DNA of 64,000 nt, from assembly GCF_006228385.1 (NCBI RefSeq), contig NZ_CP039853.1, positions 248,001-312,000 on the forward strand, written 5' to 3'. The position numbers and the translations under genes are program-made. The notes beneath the pieces were generated by a model. That model searched no databases, was not told where the DNA came from, and was given only the letters and a program-made list of their open reading frames with translations. Shown piece by piece: positions 46,986 to 54,990 of this stretch. The DNA comes from Salinimonas iocasae (lineage in GTDB: Bacteria; Pseudomonadota; Gammaproteobacteria; Enterobacterales; Alteromonadaceae). Within the stretch, counting starts at the first letter, position 1, and every line of letters begins with the position of its first letter.

Positions 46986-48190
46986 AAAATTCTCTTCCAG
47001 TATTTATAGTCATTTTCATCAATGAAACCTCTGTCCATAAACTCATCAAGCTTGGACCCAATGATCCGTAAGTCTTTTGGCTCACCTACACTCTGTATTG
47101 CACGTGCGAAATCTGAGATAGCAATTTGGCCGTCATTAAATTTAGCCCGCAAATCATCAATAAAACTTAGCCCATGGTCTTTTACGGCTTTCGCTACTTG
47201 CTGTTTTAAACGAAAAGATGAACCTTCAGCGTATTTGTCATACATCTCATCACGAATAGATTGAGAAAAAACCACCCATGAACGCACTGCTGTTCGAGAT
47301 GTTAAGTCAGGGGCTCTGAATAAGCGTTGGTTGAGAATCCCTCTAATAGACTCAATTAAATCACCTGTAATAACTGGCCGTTGACCAAATTCAAACATGT
47401 CAACAAACCTTGGAAGCGTCATTTCAGCAGTGTTCGCGTGCAACGTAGTAGCAACTAAGTGTCCAGTATTAGCGACCCTAAGTAGTTCCTGCCCAACAGA
47501 TGCCTCTCTTACCTCAGAATAAAAAATAATGTCAGGCGAGCGACGCAGGCTATTTGCTGTCGAGGTCTCGTAGTCAATGAGATGCATTGGAACTTCAGAC
47601 TGGACTACATTGGCAATTCGGTTGGGGATGTTTTTAAAATCAAATTCGATAGGATCTTCTATTGTCAGAATTCGTTCTCTTTTACTTAGTATTCGTTCAG
47701 TTAAAGTTGAAGCGATAGTTGTTGATTTGCCAGAACCTGTAGGGCCAGAAACAAACACAACACCAAAGTCTGAGTCAAAAGAATCTACAAATTCCCTAGG
47801 TAGACCTATTTCATCAGGTTGGGGGGCCATCTTAGGAAAAGGTCTAAAGATAAGCTCAATACCATTGTCATTAAACTCTGATTTGACACCTGTTGCAGTC
47901 ACCCTGAAGCGATGTTTCTCATCGATATTTATCAATATTTCGTAAGCGAACCTCAGGTATTTTCCTTTAGTGAGATGATCTGGGCCACTGGCAAGGTACA
48001 AATCTTGAAGCAGCTGGGAAATCTCTTCTTGACTAACTGGTCGGTTTGAAACAGGCGAAGTGACACCATTTTTTTTTGCCCACAATGGAGATCCACTTTC
48101 AATTATTAAATCGTTTACTGCATGTTTCACTGCCCACCTAAGCGATGTGTCCAGTTGATCACGAGTAAAGCGATTATGAATCTCAATCAT
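46982..48190 (-). CDS. dotB: DotB (TraJ-type) secretion ATPase
   Basis: 402 residues from ATG 48190, which overlaps the dotC stop (ATGA) and follows a GAGGGGGG ribosome site; an upstream ATG at 48220 is inside dotC. P-loop VSGPTGSGKSTTIAST (near 146-161), Asp box TIEDPIEF, and a His box ATTLHANTAEM. This is the PilT/VirB11-like hexameric ATPase of type IVB systems that docks on the DotO ATPase. Length fits the family (~375-400). Confidence 0.94.
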   Translation of the reverse strand: MIEIHNRFTRDQLDTSLRWAVKHAVNDLIIESGSPLWAKKNGVTSPVSNRPVSQEEISQLLQDLYLASGPDHLTKGKYLRFAYEILINIDEKHRFRVTATGVKSEFNDNGIELIFRPFPKMAPQPDEIGLPREFVDSFDSDFGVVFVSGPTGSGKSTTIASTLTERILSKRERILTIEDPIEFDFKNIPNRIANVVQSEVPMHLIDYETSTANSLRRSPDIIFYSEVREASVGQELLRVANTGHLVATTLHANTAEMTLPRFVDMFEFGQRPVITGDLIESIRGILNQRLFRAPDLTSRTAVRSWVVFSQSIRDEMYDKYAEGSSFRLKQQVAKAVKDHGLSFIDDLRAKFNDGQIAISDFARAIQSVGEPKDLRIIGSKLDEFMDRGFIDENDYKYWKRIL

Positions 48191-49029
48191 CTGCCCCCCT
48201 CGATAAACACTGGCTTCCACTTATCAAGTTTTTCAAAAGTACTTTGCTGGTCGATACTATAAAACACATCATTTCCGTATAATGTTTTCCCGTCAGAAGA
48301 GACCACGACTGTAGGATCTGTAGAGCGAAGCGAGGGCATTCTTAAAACGTTCGTCATTGCCAGGTCTAGGAAATTGAAATGAAGCTTTAAATCGCGTTCC
48401 AAACGTTTGTAATTTTCCTCAAAGATAATAGATGCCTGTTCTCGACCGTATTCCCAGCCTCGCTCAAATTCGTATCTAAATACGGACTCTTCTTGCTTCG
48501 AACGAGGCAGAAATAAAGCTGAAGGCTTGCTTGGCTTTTGCAAAGCAATTGATAGGTAATCTCTCCATGTGGGCGGCTGTGTAATAATTTTAGCGGGCTC
48601 AAAAAGTGAGTAGGAAAATCCAGTTGTTCTTACTTTGCTGTCATTTATCCGTTGAAAAAGGCGCTCGCTGATGACAACCTTCGGTAACAGCAATTTTCCA
48701 TCTACTATGAATTGAGCGAAATTTGCTAACACTTGAAGTTTGGAATCGTAATTATTCAGCTGATTTTGGTTAATCTTGTTGAAATAGTACTGTCCCTCTT
48801 TGACACCCCAGTCGAACGCAGCCTGAGTCACCTTCTTTAAGCGCTCGCCCACATCTTTTTCATGCTTCAGGTTCGTTTCACTATCTATTGATGCATCTAA
48901 AATAGACTTCATTACAAGCCGCGACTCATCGCTCCCTTTTTCCTTCAGTGTCAGAGGAAAATTTACCGTTTCAGCCCCAAACGCAATTGAAGAAAAACAT
49001 ATTAATAACGGTATGAATCGTTTCATCAT
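48187..49029 (-). CDS. dotC: DotC (TraI-type) outer-membrane complex protein, no lipobox
   Basis: 280 residues, signal peptide (AFG-A near 18), then the DotC pattern: AFDWGVKEGQYYFNKI, PPTWRDYLSIAL and FERGWEYGREQASIIFEENY. Legionella DotC is a lipoprotein that with DotD places DotH in the outer membrane. Here I see no lipobox Cys at the signal cleavage site, so it may be a soluble periplasmic form that relies on DotD for anchoring. It overlaps dotD by 1 nt and dotB by 4 nt. Confidence 0.9.
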   Translation of the reverse strand: MMKRFIPLLICFSSIAFGAETVNFPLTLKEKGSDESRLVMKSILDASIDSETNLKHEKDVGERLKKVTQAAFDWGVKEGQYYFNKINQNQLNNYDSKLQVLANFAQFIVDGKLLLPKVVISERLFQRINDSKVRTTGFSYSLFEPAKIITQPPTWRDYLSIALQKPSKPSALFLPRSKQEESVFRYEFERGWEYGREQASIIFEENYKRLERDLKLHFNFLDLAMTNVLRMPSLRSTDPTVVVSSDGKTLYGNDVFYSIDQQSTFEKLDKWKPVFIEGGR

Positions 49030-49517
49030 TAATAGTCTGCGTACTTAACTTCAATAAGGTTCTCAGCTGCTTTGTAGTAAACATCAGCTCTGGAGCCAGT
49101 CACAGCACCAACTTGCTCTAACATCGAGAAAACTGACTTATAATCAGTATCAACTGTCACGATTATGTCGAACGTTGGCTTAACGTTTAGAAACCGGGGG
49201 GGATTCATGCTTGATACAACAGACAGTCTTTTGATAAAGGTATCCAACGGGCCAGTATATTGTTTACCCAGTGACTTGACCTGTTTTAAAACAGGCAGTA
49301 AGTCCAAGTCAGGTCTTTTGGGAGCCTGGCCGTTAATAGCAATATAATTAGCTTCCTGGAGTTGTTGAATTCGCGTCGTTCGCTTTACAACAATCTCAGC
49401 TAAACTATTTATTTTCGCTTCAACTGGGCTCACTCTTTCAGGCACGACTTCCTGTGGTGTATTTGTACACCCCTGAAAAAAAACACCTACCACAACTAAA
49501 ATCGCAAAATTTCTCAT
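49029..49517 (-). CDS. dotD: DotD (TraH-type) lipoprotein
   Basis: 162 residues with a lipobox FFQGC (Cys near 16), a helical linker (about 35-75) and a C-terminal secretin-N0-like domain (FDIIVTVDTDYKSVFSMLEQVGA...). DotD is the outer-membrane lipoprotein of the type IVB core. First gene of a seven-gene, fully overlapping operon. Its upstream 330-bp region holds three palindromic sites. Confidence 0.9.
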   Translation of the reverse strand: MRNFAILVVVGVFFQGCTNTPQEVVPERVSPVEAKINSLAEIVVKRTTRIQQLQEANYIAINGQAPKRPDLDLLPVLKQVKSLGKQYTGPLDTFIKRLSVVSSMNPPRFLNVKPTFDIIVTVDTDYKSVFSMLEQVGAVTGSRADVYYKAAENLIEVKYADY

Positions 49518-49544
49518 TCACCCACCAAATGATGTTTAGGGCCT

Positions 49545-49564
49545 CGCCAAGTACAAATGGCGTC
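49545..49564. promoter_or_regulatory. palindromic operator-like site 1
   Basis: CGCCAAGTACAAATGGCGTC, a compact form of the inverted repeat found at four other places. It lies 28 nt before dotD, within its likely promoter or leader. Confidence 0.6.
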
Positions 49565-49604
49565 TTGCACATGTGTTTTAAGTTCTGAAATAGCCGATTT
49601 CAAA

Positions 49605-49637
49605 ACGCCATAGATACATCAAAAGTACGAATGGCGT
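49605..49637. promoter_or_regulatory. palindromic operator-like site 2
   Basis: Arms ACGCCAT and ATGGCGT separated by 19 bp, with AAAAGTACGA next to the right arm. Same right half as site 3, 74 bp away. Confidence 0.65.
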
Positions 49638-49676
49638 CTTTCGATGCTAAATTAAGCGTCCCTTCCTTTCCTTAAA

Positions 49677-49711
49677 GACGCCAAACAGCATTTAAAAGTA
49701 CGAATGGCGTC
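49677..49711. promoter_or_regulatory. palindromic operator-like site 3
   Basis: Arms GACGCCA and TGGCGTC with AAAAGTACGAA before the right arm. Sites 1-3 fill the gap between dotD and the tyrosine recombinase gene; apart from these and the tra motif I see nothing else in 49518-49850. Confidence 0.65.
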
Positions 49712-49766
49712 TCTCAACTAAGTCTTGAGGCCAACAATACAAAGCTAATCTTCTGAGCAAAACCGG

Positions 49767-49795
49767 AAACCCGATTTATTAGCATTATTAGGTGG
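49767..49795 (+). promoter_or_regulatory. shared tra motif copy F, upstream of tyrosine recombinase
   Basis: AAACCCGATTTAT, five bases, TTATTAGGTGG. CCC begins at 49770, exactly 81 nt before ATG 49851, as at 12845 and 29292. Confidence 0.72.
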
Positions 49796-49850
49796 TGAAC
49801 ATTGCTTTCGAAGCGTACCTTCCATCATTCAATTAAAGTGAGCGAGAGAA

Positions 49851-50843
49851 ATGAAGGAAAGAACTAAAACAGAGGGTACGATTACTGAGTACACATCTCG
49901 CATTGTCACGATGGCCAGAAGAGTGGACTGTCCTCACAATTCACCTCACTTTCCTGATGCTCTGCTTAAACAGCTCTTAATCGAGAAAACCTCAATCAGC
50001 AAGGCCACTTGGTTCAAAAAAAAGGCCTCTTTAATTTACTATTTCGAGCAAGTGAATCGAGACGACCTGATAGAAAAACTGCAAGTCATGAAGCCCGAAG
50101 GAGCTCTTTCAAAGTCTTCTAATACAAGTGGCCGGAAAAAGAAAAGCCTGACTAAAAATGAGGAAGACAAGGTAAGATTTGAGCTAGAAAAAATGGCTAA
50201 ATCTTCGAATACATGGGGAAGGCAACTGCTCTCTTATACGGAGTGCATTCTACTTACTGGGATGCGTCCAATCGAGTTACATGGCGCAAAACTTTATTCT
50301 TCGTCAACAGAGTTTATTAGTGAAGGTAATATATTAGGTGATTACTCTGGTAATTGGCCAATGCTTCACATACATAATGGAAAACAGACTAACGGACGTT
50401 CTTTTGGTATTAAAAGGCACGTCGACCTATCACAGCTGAACAAGAAACAGTTGCTTTATATTAAAATTTCTCTGGCATATGCTAATTCTTTGGAAACCCC
50501 TACAGGCCAGTCTACTGATTACAAACAGTACTACGATGCTTTGAGGCACGCTTTCTCCAGAGTTATTAAAAAGCTTTTCTCCGGTCGGTCGAGCTTTATC
50601 AGCCTTTATACTTACCGCCACCAGTGCATCGCAGACTTGAAAGCAGATGACAATTATTCCTTATTACAAATCGCAGCTATTGTAGGTCATGGGAACGACC
50701 TTACAGCTACAGAGCATTACGGACGCAAAAAGAGTGGTAGATCTCGTGAAGCAAAAGTTCAAGCTAACGATGTTGATGTAGCCAAGGTAAGGCCGTTGTT
50801 GAATGAAAAAATGAATAACATTACTTCACACAAACCCCACTAA
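49851..50843 (+). CDS. tyrosine recombinase-like protein
   Basis: 330 residues: an N-terminal SAM-like helical part, then a catalytic-type domain with LLTGMRPIEL (Arg I), YTYRHQCIADL (Arg II; the usual His three residues before Arg is Tyr here), VGHGNDLTATEHYGR (GH and the Tyr nucleophile). All but one of the expected residues are present, so it could be active. A GAGAGA sequence precedes the start. It carries the transfer-regulon motif upstream, suggesting it is turned on with conjugation for dimer resolution or for excision. No attachment site recognised. The C-terminal charged tail is unremarkable. Confidence 0.82.
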   Translation: MKERTKTEGTITEYTSRIVTMARRVDCPHNSPHFPDALLKQLLIEKTSISKATWFKKKASLIYYFEQVNRDDLIEKLQVMKPEGALSKSSNTSGRKKKSLTKNEEDKVRFELEKMAKSSNTWGRQLLSYTECILLTGMRPIELHGAKLYSSSTEFISEGNILGDYSGNWPMLHIHNGKQTNGRSFGIKRHVDLSQLNKKQLLYIKISLAYANSLETPTGQSTDYKQYYDALRHAFSRVIKKLFSGRSSFISLYTYRHQCIADLKADDNYSLLQIAAIVGHGNDLTATEHYGRKKSGRSREAKVQANDVDVAKVRPLLNEKMNNITSHKPH

Positions 50844-51061
50844 AAAAGTTCACCTCAACTAATATGCATCATTTGCCCTGATTTTTCTCAGCAGGTATGA
50901 AATTTCTCTTATTAGTTACCCTCAAATTAAAAGTTGCAGCCCTTTCATACTTACATAAATATCCCCATGGTGTCTGACCATCTGGCTGATCGTAAGGGTG
51001 TTTTTTATGTTCAGCTAGGAGGTCACATAACTCAAGGTTTAAAGCACACATTGATTATTTC

Positions 51062-51776
51062 AGACGCCACCTACTACAACTGGAAAGTCAAATATGGTGG
51101 CTAGGAGGCCTCGGACATCAAGCGTCTGAAAGAGCTTGTCGCGAGAACAGGCGGCTGAAATCGATGTTTGCTGATCTCAGCCTGGAACACCGGGTATTGA
51201 AAGATATCTTTGAAAAAAGCTGTAAAGCCAGCGATCAGACATGAACTAGTGAATTATGCGCGAGAGCAGCATGGCGCTAGTTTGCGGATGGCGTGTCGCG
51301 TAGTTGACATTAGTGACTCGGTCTATCGTAATCAGCCGGATAAAGCGCGCGATGACAAGGTCATCGCAAAGCTACAGGAAGCCGTTGAACGCTATCCCGC
51401 TTACGGGTTCAGCTAGTTATTTAAAATCCTAAAACGCTGGGGTCACGGCCGGAACCATAAGCGTGTGTATCGCATTTACTGCGAGCTAAAGCAGAATAAA
51501 CGCCGACGTGGAAACGACGCCTACCAGCAAGAAACCCAGAGCCTCTAGCGGTTCCAGCTCAGGCCAACCATTGCTGGTCGATGGACTTTATGTGTGACAG
51601 CCTGAAATGCGGCAGGCGCTTCAGAACGTTTAACCTAGTGGATAACTTCAACCGTGAAGCGTTGGCCATTGTGATTGATTTAAACCTGCCGTCGCAGCGG
51701 GTTGTACGCGTACTGGAACGCGTAGTTTGGCGAGGGTACCCAGCCAAACTACGAATGAATAATGGGCCAGTGAAAT
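51062..51776 (+). pseudogene. decayed IS3-family transposase (orfA end plus orfB)
   Basis: Readable pieces of an IS3 element: YYNWKVKYGG and a LEHRVLKDIFEKK tail of orfA broken by stops and a frameshift, then orfB from 51210 (RMACRVVDISDSVYRNQP, AVERYPAYGFS stop, then further pieces to RRFRTFNLVDNFNREALAIVIDLNL, ending at MNNGPVK). At least three stops or frameshifts. The catalytic C-terminal part is missing, so it is inactive. No intact inverted repeats seen. Confidence 0.85.
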
Positions 51777-52323
51777 AGATTTTTACCTAGATGTCTAATT
51801 TTGCGTTTCAGCTTAGAGTGAATCGGGTAGACTCATTTAAAGTTCTACCCACGCGCCAGCGTTGCACTATCTTTAACAATATGCGGAACCTTTAAGCGGG
51901 ATAGCATTAGATGGCCTACGAAAACTTCGCAATAAATTTATCATTCCAAGTGCTGTCCATCTAATCCGGAGAGCCTTAATCACTGATGCCATACGCGAAC
52001 TTGCTCCATACTGCCCTCACACTATACTTACTAGCTCACGCCAAATTGCCGCTTGTTTGACAATGCGCTCGCGTATTTGATACTCCAGCCCTAAATCAGA
52101 ATCATTAACCTTAGCCATCAATCTACGTCCTCAAGCTACCTAAATTGCTTGAAACCCAAGGCTTTCAAATCACCAGACCTCGCTTTTGACCCGCTCCCCT
52201 CTTAAATTCTCTAAAGGGTTTGCCGCCTTTTTGGAAAGGAAACATCACGAATAAGCATAGGTGAAGCCTTTTTGGCTGGACGACTTGAAGAAAATACTTC
52301 AATCGCCGGTAACAAAAGGTTCA
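51777..52323. other. degenerate non-coding stretch after IS3 remnant
   Basis: No convincing gene. A 33-codon minus-strand frame (52017-52118) is all that is open. Probably decayed insertion debris between the recombinase and the lipoprotein operon. Confidence 0.6.
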
Positions 52324-52929
52324 CTATTCAGTCACTTTCATATCTGCTCTACTTTGTATAGATTCGTGAAATTTTCTTTCCCAACCTTTAGACAATATAA
52401 TCATGTGAGCAAGTTGCTGATTAGATATTCCGTAAGCAGCCCCTATATTTTTCCCTAAATGTTTGTTGTCTAAGTAATCTTTAACGATTGCTACCGAAAT
52501 GTTTCCGTTACCATCGACGCTATATTGATCACTATGTTTCCACCCTTTGTTTTTCCATTCTTCAAATACATTTTCAGTCGACTGGTATAACTCAGGAAAG
52601 TCCTTCATATTTGACTCAATATTTTGCATTCCTAGCTCTCGGGACATAGAGCTTGACCACGACCACGTATAATTTTCGAAATAACCACTAAGCGTAAGGG
52701 GCATCTCATTAGAAAATTTTAATAGCTTTGCTAATTCATCTTCGGATAAAAAATCATCGGCTATACTGGTATCTGAAGACATGCTTTCGTTGGAATCCTG
52801 CTCATCGCCTGAGCAACCTTGTATTAAACTCAGAAAAATCAAAACCTGGACGAGCAAAGTTGAAAGATTTTTAAAGGTAGATACATTTTCCCCCTTTATA
52901 AATGCCATTTTACGTTTTCCTCTTTTCAT
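52324..52929 (-). CDS. putative lipoprotein, unknown
   Basis: 201 residues. A hydrophobic signal (about 20-38) ends in a lipobox LIQGC (Cys near 39), followed by an acidic Ser-rich linker and a helical domain with several Trp. The signal is preceded by about 18 charged residues, so a downstream ATG (52908) is possible. It overlaps the 69-residue gene by 4 nt. Family not recognised; surface or periplasmic anchoring is expected. Entry exclusion is one role for element-coded lipoproteins, but nothing in the sequence shows it. Confidence 0.65.
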   Translation of the reverse strand: MKRGKRKMAFIKGENVSTFKNLSTLLVQVLIFLSLIQGCSGDEQDSNESMSSDTSIADDFLSEDELAKLLKFSNEMPLTLSGYFENYTWSWSSSMSRELGMQNIESNMKDFPELYQSTENVFEEWKNKGWKHSDQYSVDGNGNISVAIVKDYLDNKHLGKNIGAAYGISNQQLAHMIILSKGWERKFHESIQSRADMKVTE

Positions 52930-53135
52930 ACTTCTACACCTATTTTAGTCATTGCATCCTTATAAACGCGTTTGCCACAAGCTTCCATTTTATAAAATTG
53001 ATTGCGTACCCTAATATCAATTGGGTCGTCCAAGCCAGCGCCATTTTGTTTGTTAAACATCTTCATCATGGCGTCCAACTCTCTATCCGGGATTAGCCAG
53101 CTGTTAGGTGAATGTGGCTTATGTAAGATACTCAT
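52926..53135 (-). CDS. small soluble protein upstream of lipoprotein, unknown
   Basis: 69 residues, charged, no membrane segment, AAGG site before ATG 53135. Overlaps the lipoprotein gene at ATGA, so they form a two-gene operon. Two palindromic sites of the 49.5-kb type lie 125-206 nt upstream, suggesting control by the same regulator. Confidence 0.55.
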   Translation of the reverse strand: MSILHKPHSPNSWLIPDRELDAMMKMFNKQNGAGLDDPIDIRVRNQFYKMEACGKRVYKDAMTKIGVEV

Positions 53136-53259
53136 TTGAAAAAAACCTTTTTCAGGAAAAATTTACTGTCATTCAACTGTATACCAGACAGAAAACGCTG
53201 CAAAAACAACGGAACCCCACAAAAGCACTTTTAAAACATGCACTTACAGAGCTGCGTCG

Positions 53260-53288
53260 CCCAAACGTACTTTAAAAGTACAAATGGG
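53260..53288. promoter_or_regulatory. palindromic operator-like site 4
   Basis: CCCAAACGTACTTT, A, AAAGTACAAATGGG: near-perfect dyad with a GTACTTT/AAAGTAC core. It is the clearest view of the full symmetric site; sites 1-3 preserve mainly the right half. Confidence 0.65.
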
Positions 53289-53310
53289 ACACCTTAAAAA
53301 TACATGCGGA

Positions 53311-53341
53311 CGCCAAACGTACTTAAAAAATACATTTGGCG
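53311..53341. promoter_or_regulatory. palindromic operator-like site 5
   Basis: Arms CGCCAAA and TTTGGCG around CGTACTTAAAAAATACA. It is 51 bp from site 4, with a partial half-site (TACATGCGGACG) between them. Confidence 0.65.
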
Positions 53342-53550
53342 CAATGACGCATTGTCGCTTTTCAAACGCCTCCCGCTTGGGTTGTTTTGCCCGTCATACA
53401 GCAATTATGACTTTTCCCTCTCAATGCTTAATTAACGCACCTTGCCCCTCTCTTTTAGCTAACTGGAGCAAGCCTAAGATAAAGAAAAGCACGTTTCGTC
53501 ACTTTAGTGAATTATCCCTAAATAGTGAAAATATATGGCATATAAAACCC

Positions 53551-53570
53551 GTTACTGGACGTCCAGTAAC
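53551..53570. repeat. perfect 20-bp palindrome
   Basis: GTTACTGGACGTCCAGTAAC, followed by GGGGGGAGTAG and A-rich sequence. The right half plus this tail recurs at 53768-53795. Confidence 0.8.
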
Positions 53571-53724
53571 GGGGGGAGTAGAAAAACTAGCTTACACCGA
53601 CTGTTTAGTTTTCCTATGCGCTGATATGGTGATACCACGCTCTATTGCAGCATGCACAATGTAAGCGTGAGATTAATTGCCTTGCAGGCTGGTAGACACA
53701 CATTATCAAGCAGAACCGAATACC

Positions 53725-53777
53725 TTACTGGACGGCCTGAGAACTATAAAATGGACGTCCCAAAAAGCGTCCAGTAA
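53725..53777. repeat. interrupted copy of the GTTACTGGAC palindrome
   Basis: TTACTGGACG and CGTCCAGTAA separated by 33 bp, with a third GGACGTCC between, followed by CAAGGGGAGTAGG and AAAAAC. Same half-sites as 53551-53570, so a protein or nick site probably recognises both. Confidence 0.7.
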
Positions 53778-54020
53778 CAAGGGGAGTAGGAAAAACTGAA
53801 GGGCCGAAAGGAAAACTGATTTTGCGTTATTTATTGCACACAAGGTTTGCTACTGACCGGACTGATTGATAATCTTTGTTTGTCAGACCGTAGAACTCTT
53901 CAAAACATCCTCTGCCCTTAAACAGCACACAGATAATCAAAAACATCTTAAACGCTTTCAAACAGTGCTAGAAAAAAGAATATAAGAAAATAAATGGCAA
54001 ACGAAGGCGCTTATATCTGA

Positions 54021-54060
54021 GGCTTTGTTCCCGAATAGCGATAGCGAAAAGGGACAAAGC
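54021..54060. repeat. hairpin 1 with conserved AGCGATAGCGAA loop
   Basis: Stem GCTTTGTTCCC with GGGACAAAGC (one bulge) around an 18-nt loop GAATAGCGATAGCGAAAA. The loop matches those of hairpins 2 and 3 while the outer stem sequence differs. Confidence 0.75.
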
Positions 54061-54081
54061 TGTGTAGCAGTCACAAAAAAT

Positions 54082-54121
54082 TGTCATATCCCGAGCAGCG
54101 ATAGCGAATAGGGGTATGACA
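54082..54121. repeat. hairpin 2 with conserved AGCGATAGCGAA loop
   Basis: Stem TGTCATATCCC with GGGGTATGACA (one G-T pair) around loop GAGCAGCGATAGCGAATA, 21 bp after hairpin 1. Confidence 0.75.
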
Positions 54122-54340
54122 TAGTTTGAGTCAGAAAATTGTTATCGAGAGGTTTGCGCGTTTATCACCCCCCGCGTGGTGCTTATCAGTTTCATGCGGG
54201 CACCTGGTGTCAAAAATGACCGGGCAGCCTTAAACACTAAAAATAGCACCATAAGGTCTACAAGCCGCAGAATGTGATTCCTCAGTATTTGACCGTACAT
54301 AGAAGAAGTGTTTTGAAATTCGGATGGTGTTTTTTTTGAA

Positions 54341-54377
54341 AACGCCCCCGAGTAGCGATAGCGAATTGGGAGGCGTT
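54341..54377. repeat. hairpin 3 with conserved AGCGATAGCGAA loop
   Basis: Stem AACGCCCCC with GGGAGGCGTT (one bulge) around loop GAGTAGCGATAGCGAATT, preceded by a run of eight T. Confidence 0.75.
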
Positions 54378-54630
54378 ACCGCGGTGGCCGGTCAGATCCA
54401 CCAGCTCAGTTTGATTCATGATTTAAGGCCAGCATATCTCACTAAAATGGTATTGCTCTAAACATGCCTTTTCATATTCTGAATTGTGTATCTGTAGATG
54501 ATGTGGGTAACTTCTCATTGCGAACCTTAGGAGATGATCCTGATAAGTGTTCGGTGTCTCTCCTATTTGTTTTACCTCTCCCCTACCTCATTACTAAATA
54601 CCCAATGCTCCTGGGCTGGTACCGGAATAG

Positions 54631-54894
54631 TTGACCGGAATTACTTTTGATGTTCGTAGCCCATGCCTTAATGATGGTAAACGTGAGTTAGTAGTAAAGC
54701 TTGCTGCGCTTATGGGTTATTGGATAGCAGGTATGTTGATGCTTATCGATGCCAAGAGTTTGGCTGGTGCACTGTTCTGGCCATGCTTAATTATCTATAT
54801 CTGGTGGGAATATTTGTGTGTACCGGGAGGGATAAGAACCGTGCTTTTTATTGTTTTGAATACATATGCGGGAATGCGTGATATATCCCCGTGA
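54631..54894 (+). CDS. possible small membrane protein (weak)
   Basis: 87 codons from TTG 54631, or fewer from ATG 54712, with two hydrophobic segments. No ribosome site and no recognised family. Listed because it is the only open frame of note between the hairpin region and the 488-residue gene; it may not be real. Confidence 0.28.
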   Translation: MTGITFDVRSPCLNDGKRELVVKLAALMGYWIAGMLMLIDAKSLAGALFWPCLIIYIWWEYLCVPGGIRTVLFIVLNTYAGMRDISP

Positions 54895-54966
54895 GATTTT
54901 TAACATTTATGCATCTATTCAATGCATATTCACGTTTTATTCAAACCACCAGCTAGAGGGTGAATT

Positions 54967-54990
54967 GGGGCCGTAGCCCCGAAGGGCTTA
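54967..54990 (-). terminator. stem-loops at 3' end of the 488-residue gene
   Basis: GGGGC/GCCCC (54967-54980) and AGCCC/GGGCT (54975-54989) can form alternately, overlapping the gene's stop at 54988. No T-run, so termination is likely but not classical. Confidence 0.45.

Larger units (their letters stand above)
53345..54630. other. 1.3-kb non-coding region with palindromes and hairpins
   Basis: No gene with a plausible start and ribosome site. A 126-codon plus frame at 53284-53664 has no domain and overlaps the operator sites, so I reject it. The stretch holds one perfect 20-bp palindrome, a related interrupted one, and three stem-loops with a common loop. The concentration of dyads is what one expects of an origin (oriV or oriT) or a structured-RNA locus, but I cannot assign either. 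Confidence 0.5.

Noticed and set aside
50869..51051. 60-codon minus-strand ORF next to the IS3 remnant
   Set aside because: No ribosome site or known motif; lies in insertion-sequence debris.
53284..53664. 126-codon plus-strand ORF
   Set aside because: No ribosome site, no domain, biased composition, and it overlaps palindromic sites and the 20-bp palindrome.
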